From positions 1-37,465 of the forward strand of contig JAEEKN010000347.1 in the NCBI GenBank assembly GCA_016282435.1: a stretch of DNA of 37,465 bases. Reading direction: 5' to 3'. The position numbers were made by a program, and so were the translations under genes. A model generated the notes under the pieces. It was given only the letters and a program-made list of their open reading frames with translations, was not told the origin of the DNA and did no database searches. Source of the DNA: Lachnospiraceae bacterium. GTDB taxonomy: Bacteria; Bacillota; Clostridia; Lachnospirales; Lachnospiraceae. Positions 23,909 to 32,164 of the stretch are shown one piece after another; position 1 is the first letter of the stretch; every line of letters starts with the position of its first letter.

Positions 23909-24802
23909 TTAGATGATCCCAAGTTTCTTCATCTCTGCCTTGAGTGCCTCGGCATGAGCGGGCTCCATCTCACAGAGAGGGGAACGAAGGGGACCGGTTT
24001 TAAAACCCATGAATCTGCATGCTGTCTTTACAGGGATAGGATTAACCTCAGAGAACAGCTGCTCTACCATAGGAAGGTATTTTAACTGAAGCTCTAAACT
24101 TCCCTTTGTATCACCGTTTAAGAACTTTTCTACTATGAGATGTGTATCACGAGGTGCTACATGTGAAAGCACAGAGATAACTCCCTTGCCGCCGAGTGAA
24201 AGTACAGGGCAGATACAATTGTCATCACCTGAATAGATGGAGATGTTATCACCGCAGAGCTGTGATACCTTTGCGGTCCATCCGATATTTCCGGTAGCAT
24301 CTTTTACTGCTACGATGTTCTCATACTTCTCAACCAGAGTCTTGATGGTCTCGGGCTGGATATTGACACCGGTTCTTCCGGGGATATTGTATAGGATAAT
24401 AGGAATATTTACTGCCTCGGCAGTCTTTCCGAAGTGCTCGATAAGACCCTTCTGTGTAGCCTTGTTGTAGTAAGGAGATACCAGAAGAAGTGCATCCGCA
24501 CCTGCTGCCTCAGCCTCTTTTGAAAGGTAGATAGCTGTCTCTGTACAGTTTGAACCGGTTCCTGCAATGACCGGAACTCTCTTGTTTACATACTCGGCTA
24601 CGAATTTGATACACTCGATATGTTCCTCATGTGTAAGGGTCGAAGCCTCGCCTGTGGTACCACATACTACGATGGCATCCGTACCGTTTTCGATCTGGAA
24701 ATCGATCAGTTTCTTAAATTCATCATAGTTTACACTCTTGTCCTCATTCATGGGTGTGACGATGGCTATAGCCGCACCGGTAAAAATTACTTTCTTGCTC
24801 AT
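23909..24802 (-). CDS. dapA: 4-hydroxy-tetrahydrodipicolinate synthase
   Basis: Condenses pyruvate with aspartate semialdehyde, the committed step to diaminopimelate and lysine. It has 297 residues with a class I aldolase TIM barrel. Visible: VCGTTGEASTL (Thr49-Thr50), Tyr138 in ILYNIPGRTG and the Schiff-base Lys167 in AVKDATGN. The ATG at 24802 is chosen because GGAGG lies 8 nt before it; an ATG 15 nt further upstream has no Shine-Dalgarno. It is first in the dapA-dapB transcript, behind a lysine riboswitch and its terminator. Confidence 0.97.
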   Translation of the reverse strand: MSKKVIFTGAAIAIVTPMNEDKSVNYDEFKKLIDFQIENGTDAIVVCGTTGEASTLTHEEHIECIKFVAEYVNKRVPVIAGTGSNCTETAIYLSKEAEAAGADALLLVSPYYNKATQKGLIEHFGKTAEAVNIPIILYNIPGRTGVNIQPETIKTLVEKYENIVAVKDATGNIGWTAKVSQLCGDNISIYSGDDNCICPVLSLGGKGVISVLSHVAPRDTHLIVEKFLNGDTKGSLELQLKYLPMVEQLFSEVNPIPVKTACRFMGFKTGPLRSPLCEMEPAHAEALKAEMKKLGII

Positions 24803-24842
24803 TTTTCTTTCCTCCATTTATCTTTTTTGATGTTTCCGCGCT

Positions 24843-24880
24843 TTAAAAATATTAAAGCGCCGATGGACATCGACGCTAAA
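24843..24880 (-). terminator. Riboswitch-controlled terminator
   Basis: On the minus strand GCGTCGAT/ATCGGCGC (24869-24876 with 24857-24864, one T-G pair, four-base loop) is followed by TTTAATATTTTT. It lies between the lysine aptamer and dapA, as expected for lysine-dependent attenuation. Confidence 0.78.
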
Positions 24881-24901
24881 GCACAAAATAATTGTTACTT
24901 T

Positions 24902-25066
24902 AGGTAGCGCTCCATCAAGTATTGATGACAGTCGGGAAGCTCTTAACTTCCAAACCAACCCTCGGCTTTCAAGGTAAACCGGGATTTCGGCATCTCATCC
25001 TTTCACTTTTCTTCTCCCATGTCCTGCATGTCCAAAGAGCTACTGATAATCGATGCACCTCTACCA
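24902..25066 (-). promoter_or_regulatory. Lysine riboswitch (L box)
   Basis: On the minus strand the conserved L-box pieces appear in order: GGTAGAGGTGC (P1 and loop), AGTAG, GTGAAAGGATGAGATGCCGAA, GAGGGTTGG, GAAGTTAAGAGCTTCCCGA, GACTGTCA and closing TGATGGAGCGCTACC. The 5' and 3' GGTAG/CTACC pair as P1. A promoter lies a few bases upstream and a terminator downstream. High lysine should end transcription before dapA. Confidence 0.93.
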
Positions 25067-25076
25067 AACAATCGTT

Positions 25077-25105
25077 ATGTTAGCACATTGAACTTTTAAA
25101 GTCAA
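25077..25105 (-). promoter_or_regulatory. Predicted promoter of the riboswitch-dapA-dapB unit
   Basis: On the minus strand: -35 TTGACT (25100-25105), 17-bp spacer, -10 TAACAT (25077-25082). Predicted start near 25070, just ahead of the aptamer P1. Confidence 0.7.
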
Positions 25106-25185
25106 CGTGTTTTTTCAGAAATTACAAAATAATACATTTGTCCGCTCCTCACGGATGGTTTTCATACCTTGTCACCATGTGAATT

Positions 25186-25896
25186 TTAAGCAAATGCTTC
25201 GAGTGCCACTCTCATCATATCGTGGAATCCGGTCTGACGTTCTTCGGCACTCAAGTGCTCATCCCTGAATATATGATCTGAAACAGTGAGAAGAGCTAAT
25301 GCCTTCTTACCGGCTCTTGCGGCATTCATATAGTAGCATGCTGCTTCCATCTCTACTCCCAGAACACCCATCTTGACCCATTTGGAATTAAACTCCGGAT
25401 CGTCGGGATAGAATACATCGGTAGAGAGAACATTCCCTACCACGGTCTTTACACCGAGCTTATCAGCTGTATCCACAGCCTTCTTTAACAGGCCGTAGTC
25501 ACATATGGGAGCAAAATGTCCGGGAAGATTGTACTGGCTTACATAGTTGGAATCGGTGCATGCACCCATGGCGATCACCAGATCTCCGAGCTTTATGGAA
25601 TCTGCATAAGCACCCATGGATCCGATACGGATGATATTATCCACATCATGGAAATTGAAAAGTTCATAGGAGTAAATAGCTACGGAGGGGATTCCCATTC
25701 CGCCGCCCATAACGGATATCTTCTTTCCGTTATATGTGCCGGTATATCCGAACATATTTCTCACGGTATTGAAACATACCGGATCCTCCAGATATGTCTC
25801 GGCTATAAACTTTGCCCTCAAAGGATCGCCGGGCATAAGAACTGTCTTTGCTATATCTCCCTGTTTTGCATTATTATGCGGTGTAGGTATACTCAT
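25186..25896 (-). CDS. deoD: Purine-nucleoside phosphorylase, DeoD type
   Basis: Hexameric phosphorylase that splits purine (deoxy)nucleosides to base and (deoxy)ribose 1-phosphate. It has 236 residues from the ATG at 25896. Visible: PTPHNNAKQGDIAKTVLMPGDPLRAKFIA (phosphate and nucleoside site, in pieces), RIGSMGAYAD, GVEMEAACYY and the catalytic Asp in LLTVSDHIF. The ATG at 25896 follows GGGAG and matches the family start; an ATG 39 nt upstream would add a non-conserved extension. It lies 41 bp after the PHP-domain gene and is probably its operon partner, suggesting a nucleoside or nucleotide salvage context. Confidence 0.95.
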   Translation of the reverse strand: MSIPTPHNNAKQGDIAKTVLMPGDPLRAKFIAETYLEDPVCFNTVRNMFGYTGTYNGKKISVMGGGMGIPSVAIYSYELFNFHDVDNIIRIGSMGAYADSIKLGDLVIAMGACTDSNYVSQYNLPGHFAPICDYGLLKKAVDTADKLGVKTVVGNVLSTDVFYPDDPEFNSKWVKMGVLGVEMEAACYYMNAARAGKKALALLTVSDHIFRDEHLSAEERQTGFHDMMRVALEAFA

Positions 25897-25937
25897 ATAT
25901 CTTGTCTCCCGTAATCTACCGGGAACTCCTTTCATTT

Positions 25938-26747
25938 TTATTTTAATCCCAGATCTTCAAGTTCTACGGGATGACCTATATTCTTCTCATCATACAGGAA
26001 CATGGGCAGCATATTCTTCATATCCGGCGTGATCTTCTTTCTCTCCTCAGGGATCAGCGGAACAAAACCCTTACCCGACTTTACTCTCTTCACATAATCC
26101 GAAATATCGTTCAGAGGTTCTGCAAAGCACATGCCTGTAGGTGCCCCTGCCAGATTTTTTACATCATGGAGATCCGTACCAGAAGTCATGATAATATTCC
26201 TGTCTTTGCAGAAGTTATAAGCAAAAGCATCCTGATAGGGTGGATTGCCAAAGTTGCATGCTTCCATAGCGTGAACCTGAAGCGGATGAAGGTTTACCTT
26301 CGGAACGTAGGGACGCTCTCTGAACGGATGTGCTCCTACTATAAGTCCTCCTTCGCTGTCTATAAGCTTGAACAGCTCGTCATGCGGACAGTCCCGCACC
26401 TCCGGATGAGCCTTGAGCCATGCCTTATCGAGACCGTATATCAGGTACTCATCGACCAGTCTGTTGGCCTCCCAGCCGAAGAACACCTTAAAGCCTTGCT
26501 TATCGCCTTCTGCCTTGGCTATCTCATAGCCCTTACAGAACTCCTCCACAAAATCCTCCCACGGAAGATTCCTGTCTACAGCCGTATTACCGTGAAAGAA
26601 ATGATCCGTGATTATCATTCCGTCATACCCCTGTTCTATAAATGCGGCAATGTAATCCGCAGCATGAGTCTTTCCACATGCACTGCTTTCAGCCGTATGC
26701 ATATGGACCTCATATTTATAGGGGTAACCTTCTACCGTTACTGACAT
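25938..26747 (-). CDS. PHP-domain metal-dependent phosphoesterase
   Basis: A 269-residue cytosolic PHP-domain protein. Metal-binding motifs are visible as HMHTAESSACG (His15, His17), ITDHFFHGN, VGAHPF and SGTDLHD near residue 205. Family members hydrolyse phosphate esters such as histidinol phosphate or nucleotides; the substrate here is unknown. The ATG at 26747 is chosen because GAGGA lies 7 nt upstream; a start 42 nt earlier would run towards repeat R6. Promoter at 26808-26836. It is followed by deoD after 41 bp, which hints at a nucleotide substrate (inference). Confidence 0.86.
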   Translation of the reverse strand: MSVTVEGYPYKYEVHMHTAESSACGKTHAADYIAAFIEQGYDGMIITDHFFHGNTAVDRNLPWEDFVEEFCKGYEIAKAEGDKQGFKVFFGWEANRLVDEYLIYGLDKAWLKAHPEVRDCPHDELFKLIDSEGGLIVGAHPFRERPYVPKVNLHPLQVHAMEACNFGNPPYQDAFAYNFCKDRNIIMTSGTDLHDVKNLAGAPTGMCFAEPLNDISDYVKRVKSGKGFVPLIPEERKKITPDMKNMLPMFLYDEKNIGHPVELEDLGLK

Positions 26748-26771
26748 ATCATTTTCCTCAATACTTTCTTT

Positions 26772-26807
26772 CAAAACGATGCTCCGCATCTTCTTCTGTT
26801 TTGTTAT
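26772..26807 (-). repeat. Leader repeat copy R6 (truncated)
   Basis: Only hairpin A remains: ATAACAAAACAG, then GATGC-GGA-GCATC, then GTTTTGA. Hairpin B is missing. It lies between the promoter at 26808-26836 and the PHP gene, in the same direction as the gene. Confidence 0.72.
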
Positions 26808-26836
26808 ATTCTATCAAAAACCTTCTTTATAATCAA
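26808..26836 (-). promoter_or_regulatory. Predicted promoter of the PHP-deoD operon
   Basis: On the minus strand: -35 TTGATT (26831-26836), 17-bp spacer, -10 TAGAAT (26808-26813). It lies immediately after the DUF3810 gene; repeat R6 starts right behind the -10. Confidence 0.6.
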
Positions 26837-26843
26837 GAACTAT

Positions 26844-27947
26844 TTATGAATTGCTTTTCATTCTCCACTCTGCGAGCAGCAGGTCGACCATTCTTCCGTA
26901 ACTTCTGGTGCCGTCCTCCACACTGTTTATCTTAAGATATGTATCATTCATTTTCTCACCCGCAGTACTGAGTACGGTATCCTTGAACTGAGCCCAGTAC
27001 CTGCTGTTCTCCACAAAGTCAAGATTCACTCCCCTGCCGTACAGATTTCTTAACTCCATATACCTGTCTTTAGCAGTTTCATACAGTTTGTTCCCGACAT
27101 GGACCAGCGCCAGCATATAACCGCTGTATCTGAGTTCTGCGGAATCGGAATTCACACATGCAAGATACCCTATAAAGTTCGCCTCGTCTTCCCGCATGAA
27201 ACCTCTCAGGTGACTAAGTTCATGACATGTTGTCTCAGCCTTGGTGTAATCCGGTATATCTACATTCACATTGGCTTCCACGGTCCACGGGAAATATACG
27301 CCCGTTATATTAAACTCTGACAATACCCTCGAAAACAGTACTGCTTTTGCTTTAGGGTAGTAGCCTTCCAGAACATCATATTTCTCTGCCAGCGCATACA
27401 TGGCCTTCCTGCATTCCTCAAACCTCTCGCTGTCGGTAAGAGACGAAACAAAAGGCTCGTCATCGGATACACCCAACTCTGCTCTTGCTTCGTTTGTTTT
27501 TATGATCAATTCTTTGCAAAGAGAATACAATTCATCCTCTGTAGATTTCTTTATCTCCAGCCCGCTGAAAGTCGAGAACTCATATCTGTAATAATTTGTT
27601 CCCGCACCTATCATAAACCACAGAAAAACTATACCGAGGCCCATCAGCAAAAGCCTTAAGGAATCTACCAGCGTCACTGCTTTTTCCTTACTTCTTACCA
27701 CCCGGTAAAAAGTAACTCCCGGGAAGGCACAAAGAGCCAGAGCAAATAGGATCAGCAGCCATTCCGCTACCGAAAACGGCAGCAACCCGTTAAGAAAAGA
27801 CATGACATGTCCGTATACAACGTATATTCCCCTCGCAAATATATGCTCTGCTATATAACTGCTGTTCTTTGCGAGAATATACATCAAAAAGCCTACGGGC
27901 CAGCATAGAAGTATCAGATTTCTTTTCTGTTTCAGTAATTTCTTCAT
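26844..27947 (-). CDS. DUF3810 membrane protein with zinc-metallopeptidase motif
   Basis: A 367-residue membrane protein. Three hydrophobic stretches (about 10-26, 62-80, 96-115) occupy the N-terminal third; the rest is a soluble domain, probably outside the membrane. The family signature is HELSHLRGFMREDEANFIG, with His242 and His246 forming HExxH and acidic residues 253/255 as a possible third ligand. The motif suggests an intact zincin-like metallopeptidase, though no activity is established for DUF3810. The Shine-Dalgarno is weak (GGATT). It lies alone between the glyA-HAD unit, which ends at its own terminator, and the PHP-deoD unit. Confidence 0.85.
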   Translation of the reverse strand: MKKLLKQKRNLILLCWPVGFLMYILAKNSSYIAEHIFARGIYVVYGHVMSFLNGLLPFSVAEWLLILFALALCAFPGVTFYRVVRSKEKAVTLVDSLRLLLMGLGIVFLWFMIGAGTNYYRYEFSTFSGLEIKKSTEDELYSLCKELIIKTNEARAELGVSDDEPFVSSLTDSERFEECRKAMYALAEKYDVLEGYYPKAKAVLFSRVLSEFNITGVYFPWTVEANVNVDIPDYTKAETTCHELSHLRGFMREDEANFIGYLACVNSDSAELRYSGYMLALVHVGNKLYETAKDRYMELRNLYGRGVNLDFVENSRYWAQFKDTVLSTAGEKMNDTYLKINSVEDGTRSYGRMVDLLLAEWRMKSNS

Positions 27948-27999
27948 AATCCGTTTTATACCAATAATTTCCGACAGGTATCTACTTTATCGGTATAAT

Positions 28000-28023
28000 A
28001 AAAGGAGGGACCGAACCCCTCCT
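28000..28023 (-). terminator. Intrinsic terminator after the glyA-HAD unit
   Basis: On the minus strand AGGAGGGG/TCCCTCCT (28016-28023 with 28003-28010) with a short loop is followed by TTTATTAT. It lies about 75 nt past the HAD gene stop. A separate perfect 7-bp hairpin (28057-28063 with 28069-28075) lies between them without a T tract. Confidence 0.78.
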
Positions 28024-28096
28024 CTTATCTTCCACATAAAATCGAATTTGTCTTTCCACAGTAAATACTACTGTGTTCTAAAACTTTCCGACCGGC

Positions 28097-28798
28097 TCAA
28101 ATCTCCAGAAAACTTCTCAGATCATCAAAGTTTCCATGATCGTAAACCGATATATCTTTATTGTTTTTATTTATCATGCAGTCGGTAAGTAGATATACCT
28201 GCATTCCCAGAGTCTGTGCTACCATATCCTCATCCACATCATTCCCTATCATCAGGCATTCTTCCGGAATCAGTGAAAATCTGTCGATCAGTTCCGAATA
28301 ATACTTTGGATTGGGTTTTGAAAAACTGCTGTTTTCATATGTGGTGTATCCTTCAAAATCAGATACGTCGAGTCCTGTCCAGTTTGTTCTTTTTCTGGTG
28401 GCAACATCGGGGAATATAGGATTTGTGGCAAGTATCAGCCTGTAACCCTTTGCTTTCAGGTCCATTACCAGTTCTTTGGCCTTGGGATTATATCCGCAGA
28501 ACTCCCGTCCGCCTTCAAACTCATTCCCGTAAAAGGCATCACAGTTCTCCCTGGCTATGGCAGCTTTCTCACCGTAGGTATTCCTCATATACTCCCAGAA
28601 TACATCAATATTTTTTCTGCTTCCGTCATTTAAGACCATGCACTTTGTCCCGGCCCAGATATTCTTTATCAGTTCCTGAGCCTCAAATCCAAATGGTACC
28701 AGCTTTTTTACCAGCAGCTTAAAATATCCGCCCGTAAAAACATCCATATCCATCGGAAGTAAAGTGCCGTCAAGATCAAACAAAATATTCTTTATCAT
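28097..28798 (-). CDS. HAD-superfamily hydrolase
   Basis: A 233-residue cytosolic HAD phosphatase. Motif I is LFDLDGTLLP (nucleophile Asp8, Asp10), motif II ATNP, motif III Lys in FSKPNPKYY and motif IV MIGNDVDEDMVA. The cap insertion lies between motifs I and II and has helices with Trp and Cys (NIWAGTKCMVLND). It resembles YjjG/YfnB-like nucleotide or phosphosugar phosphatases, but the substrate is open. GGAGATACAG precedes the ATG. It lies 29 bp behind glyA and should be co-transcribed with it. Confidence 0.87.
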   Translation of the reverse strand: MIKNILFDLDGTLLPMDMDVFTGGYFKLLVKKLVPFGFEAQELIKNIWAGTKCMVLNDGSRKNIDVFWEYMRNTYGEKAAIARENCDAFYGNEFEGGREFCGYNPKAKELVMDLKAKGYRLILATNPIFPDVATRKRTNWTGLDVSDFEGYTTYENSSFSKPNPKYYSELIDRFSLIPEECLMIGNDVDEDMVAQTLGMQVYLLTDCMINKNNKDISVYDHGNFDDLRSFLEI

Positions 28799-28827
28799 CT
28801 GTATCTCCGCTTTTTGTATTCTTTAGA

Positions 28828-30072
28828 TTATTTTGAATACAACGGATATGCATCCGTAAGCATCTTAACAAGTGAAAGTGCTCTTGAATGATCACCTGTA
28901 GGATTGGATACGCAGATATCGATAGCTTCAGCGATGATCTTCATATCAGCTTCCTTCATGCCTCTGCTTGTAACCGCAGGTGTTCCGAGACGGATACCGC
29001 TGGTACCGAAAGGAGACTGAGGATCGTTGGGAACAGCATTCTTGTTACATGTGATGTTTACTGCATCCAGAAGGTGCTCTGCATCCTTACCTGTGATGTT
29101 CTTATTCTGAAGGTCAACAAGCATAAGATGATTGTCGGTTCCGCCCGAAACGAGCTTGAATCCGCGTGCAACCAGCTCTTCTGCCAGAACCTTTGCGTTC
29201 TTTACAAGCTGTCCTACATACTCCTTGTACTCGGGTGAGAGTGCTTCCTTGAAACATATAGCCTTAGCAGCGATAACATGCTCTAAAGGACCGCCCTGCA
29301 TTCCTGGGAATACTGCCTTGTTGAGCTTATGCTCGGTAGCAAATTCTTCACTTGAAAGGATAAGTCCTCCACGAGGTCCGCGAAGTGTCTTATGTACGGT
29401 AGCTGTTGTTACATGTGCATAAGGTATGGGGCTCATATGATATCCGGTAGCAACCAGACCTGCAATATGAGCTATATCAGCCATAAGGTATGCTCCTACC
29501 TTATCAGCTATCTCTCTGAAACGCTTAAAGTCAATAGCACGTGCATAAGCTGAAGCTCCGCAGATGATGAGCTTGGGCTTGCACTCCATAGCGATCTTCT
29601 CTATCTCGTCATAATCAAGATAGCCTTCTTCATTTATTCCGTAAGGCACACAGTTATATACATTGCCGGAAATATTAGCCGGGCTTCCGTGTGAAAGATG
29701 ACCTCCGCATGCAAGGCTCATTCCCATAAATGTATCGCCGGGCTGTAAGAGAGCGTTCTGAACAGCCTGGTTAGCCTGTGAACCCGAATGAGGCTGAACA
29801 TTTGCGTATGTACATCCGAAAAGCTTCTTTACTCTCTCAATGGCAAGTGTCTCAACCTTGTCTACAAACTCACATCCGCCGTAGTAACGATGTCCGGGAT
29901 AACCTTCTGCATACTTGTTGGTAAGGGGGCTGCCCATAGCCGCCATAACAGCTTTTGATACGAAGTTCTCCGAAGCTATCAGCTCAATGTGAGAATCCTG
30001 ACGCTGAATTTCCTCAGATATGGCAGTTGCTATTTCTTTGTCTTCTGCCATTATTTCCTCAAATGAATACAT
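28828..30072 (-). CDS. glyA: Serine hydroxymethyltransferase
   Basis: PLP enzyme that interconverts serine and glycine with tetrahydrofolate, the main source of one-carbon units. The 414-residue length is standard. Visible: [55 protein letters not shown] and the PLP lysine Lys228 in [24 protein letters not shown] precedes the ATG. A strong promoter lies at 30125-30153 and no riboswitch is seen in the short leader. Confidence 0.97.
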   Translation of the reverse strand: MYSFEEIMAEDKEIATAISEEIQRQDSHIELIASENFVSKAVMAAMGSPLTNKYAEGYPGHRYYGGCEFVDKVETLAIERVKKLFGCTYANVQPHSGSQANQAVQNALLQPGDTFMGMSLACGGHLSHGSPANISGNVYNCVPYGINEEGYLDYDEIEKIAMECKPKLIICGASAYARAIDFKRFREIADKVGAYLMADIAHIAGLVATGYHMSPIPYAHVTTATVHKTLRGPRGGLILSSEEFATEHKLNKAVFPGMQGGPLEHVIAAKAICFKEALSPEYKEYVGQLVKNAKVLAEELVARGFKLVSGGTDNHLMLVDLQNKNITGKDAEHLLDAVNITCNKNAVPNDPQSPFGTSGIRLGTPAVTSRGMKEADMKIIAEAIDICVSNPTGDHSRALSLVKMLTDAYPLYSK

Positions 30073-30124
30073 AACTAGAATCCTTTCTTCTATAGATTTA
30101 ATTTGATTTTCCGCTTAATAACAT

Positions 30125-30153
30125 ATTATATTATCTTCTTAATAAAAGTGCAA
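30125..30153 (-). promoter_or_regulatory. Predicted strong promoter of glyA
   Basis: On the minus strand: -35 TTGCAC (30148-30153), 17-bp spacer, -10 TATAAT (30125-30130, perfect). Predicted start near 30118, about 45 nt before the ATG. Confidence 0.8.
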
Positions 30154-30162
30154 GCAGTATTT

Positions 30163-31296
30163 TTAGAAATACCCCTTGTATTTCGTAGAGAACGAATTAA
30201 TATCCGACTCTATCGAAGCTTTCTGCTTGGCATTGAAATCAAGCTGCGCCTTTAGTTTTCTGTGCCGTTCGGTCATCACGCTGCGAAGTTCCCTGAAGGT
30301 TTTTCCATCATAAAAAACTTCCGCCTGATAAGTCCATGCCTCAGGCAGTTCAAACCCGCATTCGGTAAGAATGTCAACCAGATTCTCCCTGCAGGCTGCA
30401 AGCAGACCCGAATTTTTTATATACTTCTTTTCTTCTTCCTTTTCTTTCAGATACCCTTCCCAGATGAACCTCAGTTCCTGATGGCTGTTGCACTTATACT
30501 TTTCATAAGTATATTCCAGAGTATTCGTGGTATTTACATATTTTATCTTCACCTTATTCAGGAGCTCCACACATCTCTTCATAAGTCTTTCGTCACGCCG
30601 TACCGTTTTATCGCACTCTTTCATAGTCACCACAAAATAAGCGGCATAAATACATGAAAGTGCCACGGTTACCATGATCGGGAGAAGCATGTTTTTGCCC
30701 GTATATACCGAAAGTACCACAAAAAGAATGCATACCGCAAGTATCGCCACGACGCACAGCTTTGTGAACTTTATGAGGAACTGCTTTTTCTTTACAGCTT
30801 CATCTTTTTCAAAATTTATAGACCCCTTTTCACCTTCAAGCTGACGCATGTCGTTTTTGACCAGCATCAGATACCCTTCCTGTTCCTCCATGGTTTTGAG
30901 CTTCTCGGGTATCTCCGAACTATACATCTCCATGGTCCGGTATTTTTCGTCGGATATCAAACGGTTCCCGTGCTGATACTCAAGTCTTTGCTTCTCATAG
31001 CTTAAAAGATTCGCTGAAAGGTCCTTGATCTTTGTCTTCTTTTTTTCGGGCAGATCCTCGAAACGCTGCATGTCGCTCAAATGCTTGGATATGGCGTCAT
31101 ACTCGAACGACGTATCCTTCTCTATTTTTTTAGCGTTTTGGAGCTGCTCTTTTAAATCCTTGGCTACAGCTTTCGGGTTAGGTGTCGAAGAATCCCTGTC
31201 CTTCCCTTCGCTCAGTTCAAGCGCCTCATCAACCGTTAGCCATTGGTAGTCGGATTCACTTACCTTTTTTTTCTTTTTTTTGCCGAATAATCCCAC
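30163..31296 (-). CDS. Hypothetical coiled-coil membrane protein (last gene of DUF5717/5716 operon)
   Basis: A 377-residue protein I cannot assign to a named family. It begins GTG (MGLFG) with a K6 run. Residues about 35-165 are charged coiled coil. Two adjacent membrane segments at about 177-200 and 204-225 form a hairpin (LCVVAILAVCILFVVLSVY, MLLPIMVTVALSCIYAAYF). Residues about 230-377 are again largely coiled coil, so both long arms face the cytosol. The Shine-Dalgarno GGAG overlaps the stop of the preceding gene, and only 4 bp separate them. The start region is an A8-G-A8 tract on the coding strand, a possible slippage site. It looks like the membrane anchor of the operon's assembly (inference). 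Confidence 0.8.
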   Translation of the reverse strand: MGLFGKKKKKKVSESDYQWLTVDEALELSEGKDRDSSTPNPKAVAKDLKEQLQNAKKIEKDTSFEYDAISKHLSDMQRFEDLPEKKKTKIKDLSANLLSYEKQRLEYQHGNRLISDEKYRTMEMYSSEIPEKLKTMEEQEGYLMLVKNDMRQLEGEKGSINFEKDEAVKKKQFLIKFTKLCVVAILAVCILFVVLSVYTGKNMLLPIMVTVALSCIYAAYFVVTMKECDKTVRRDERLMKRCVELLNKVKIKYVNTTNTLEYTYEKYKCNSHQELRFIWEGYLKEKEEEKKYIKNSGLLAACRENLVDILTECGFELPEAWTYQAEVFYDGKTFRELRSVMTERHRKLKAQLDFNAKQKASIESDINSFSTKYKGYF

Positions 31297-31300
31297 TTTT

Positions 31301-32152
31301 TTACTCCACCGGTTCCTCTTCGTTATCCTGCCTGTAAACGTGCTTCATTCTGTCGATAATCTCACCCGACAATCTCTTTTCTTCCGAAAAACGTCCCTGC
31401 TGCCATAACACCTTCATTCGGTTGATCTCGGTATAATTGCTGCTCTGTTCGAAATCCTCCTCCACGGAATGCATCCCGTTTTCTATCTCGCTGTACAGCT
31501 TCGGATCGATTTCCAGCCTTTTTACCTCATCGCTGTACCTGGTGTTGTTTCTGGTAAGCTTGAGTGCAAACAGATAAGCCTTGAGTGTCTCCCGATAACC
31601 GTTGTGTTCGTATGCATCAAGAAACAACCTTATAGCTTCTTCCATATCTCCTCTTCTTATCTCATATATTCCGAGATTATGAAGTATTTCTCCCATACCG
31701 TCGTCGCTGAGTTCTCCTATACCGCTGCTTCCGAGTATACTCCTGTACTCCTCGGCAGCTTCCGTAATCCTACCCTGATACATCTGCTTATCGGCACGCT
31801 TCTTTCTTCTCTCTATGCCGCTCATCCTCGACAGCTCATCTATCTCCGACGAAATCTTTTCCAGTTCCTGCTCGTCGTAGTAGTCACAGCTTTCAAATAT
31901 ACACATGAGTTTTTCTTTGAGAGAAACTCTGGAACCTATCAGGTTTTCCAGTCTGCTGCCGCATTTGCTCATACCCAGATCATTCTTCACAAACGCCGCC
32001 AGATTCCTGTCTATGGCGCTCGAATCTATGATATCAAGGCTCTGTCTTAAGCAAAAGCACAATTCTTCTATTGTCAGAACTCCTATACCCACGAAGTCCA
32101 GTACATACGGTTTTTCCGCTGTCTTTCCGGCACATAGGATAACCTTTCCCAT
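31301..32152 (-). CDS. Hypothetical TPR-like helical protein (DUF5717/5716 operon)
   Basis: A 283-residue cytosolic protein with no named family that I recognise. Residues 1-20 form a short strand-rich start (KVILCAGKTAEKPYVLDFVG). Residues 25-130 are helical and charged. About 120-215 show a TPR-like pattern (ADKQMYQGRITEAAEEYRSIL, EILHNLGIYEIRRGDMEEAIRLFLDAYE, in pieces), suggesting a protein-interaction solenoid. The tail is charged and acidic. AAAGGAG precedes the ATG, 12 bp after the DUF5716 stop. It probably bridges other operon products. Confidence 0.8.
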   Translation of the reverse strand: MGKVILCAGKTAEKPYVLDFVGIGVLTIEELCFCLRQSLDIIDSSAIDRNLAAFVKNDLGMSKCGSRLENLIGSRVSLKEKLMCIFESCDYYDEQELEKISSEIDELSRMSGIERRKKRADKQMYQGRITEAAEEYRSILGSSGIGELSDDGMGEILHNLGIYEIRRGDMEEAIRLFLDAYEHNGYRETLKAYLFALKLTRNNTRYSDEVKRLEIDPKLYSEIENGMHSVEEDFEQSSNYTEINRMKVLWQQGRFSEEKRLSGEIIDRMKHVYRQDNEEEPVE

Positions 32153-32164
32153 TTTGCAACTCCT

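Noticed and set aside
25971-26744. Plus-strand ORF of 257 codons
   Set aside because: Antisense shadow of the PHP-domain gene, which has clear metal-binding motifs.
26815-26843. Weak hairpin after the DUF3810 stop as a terminator
   Set aside because: It has only a 5-bp AT-rich stem, and it overlaps the -35 box of the PHP promoter.
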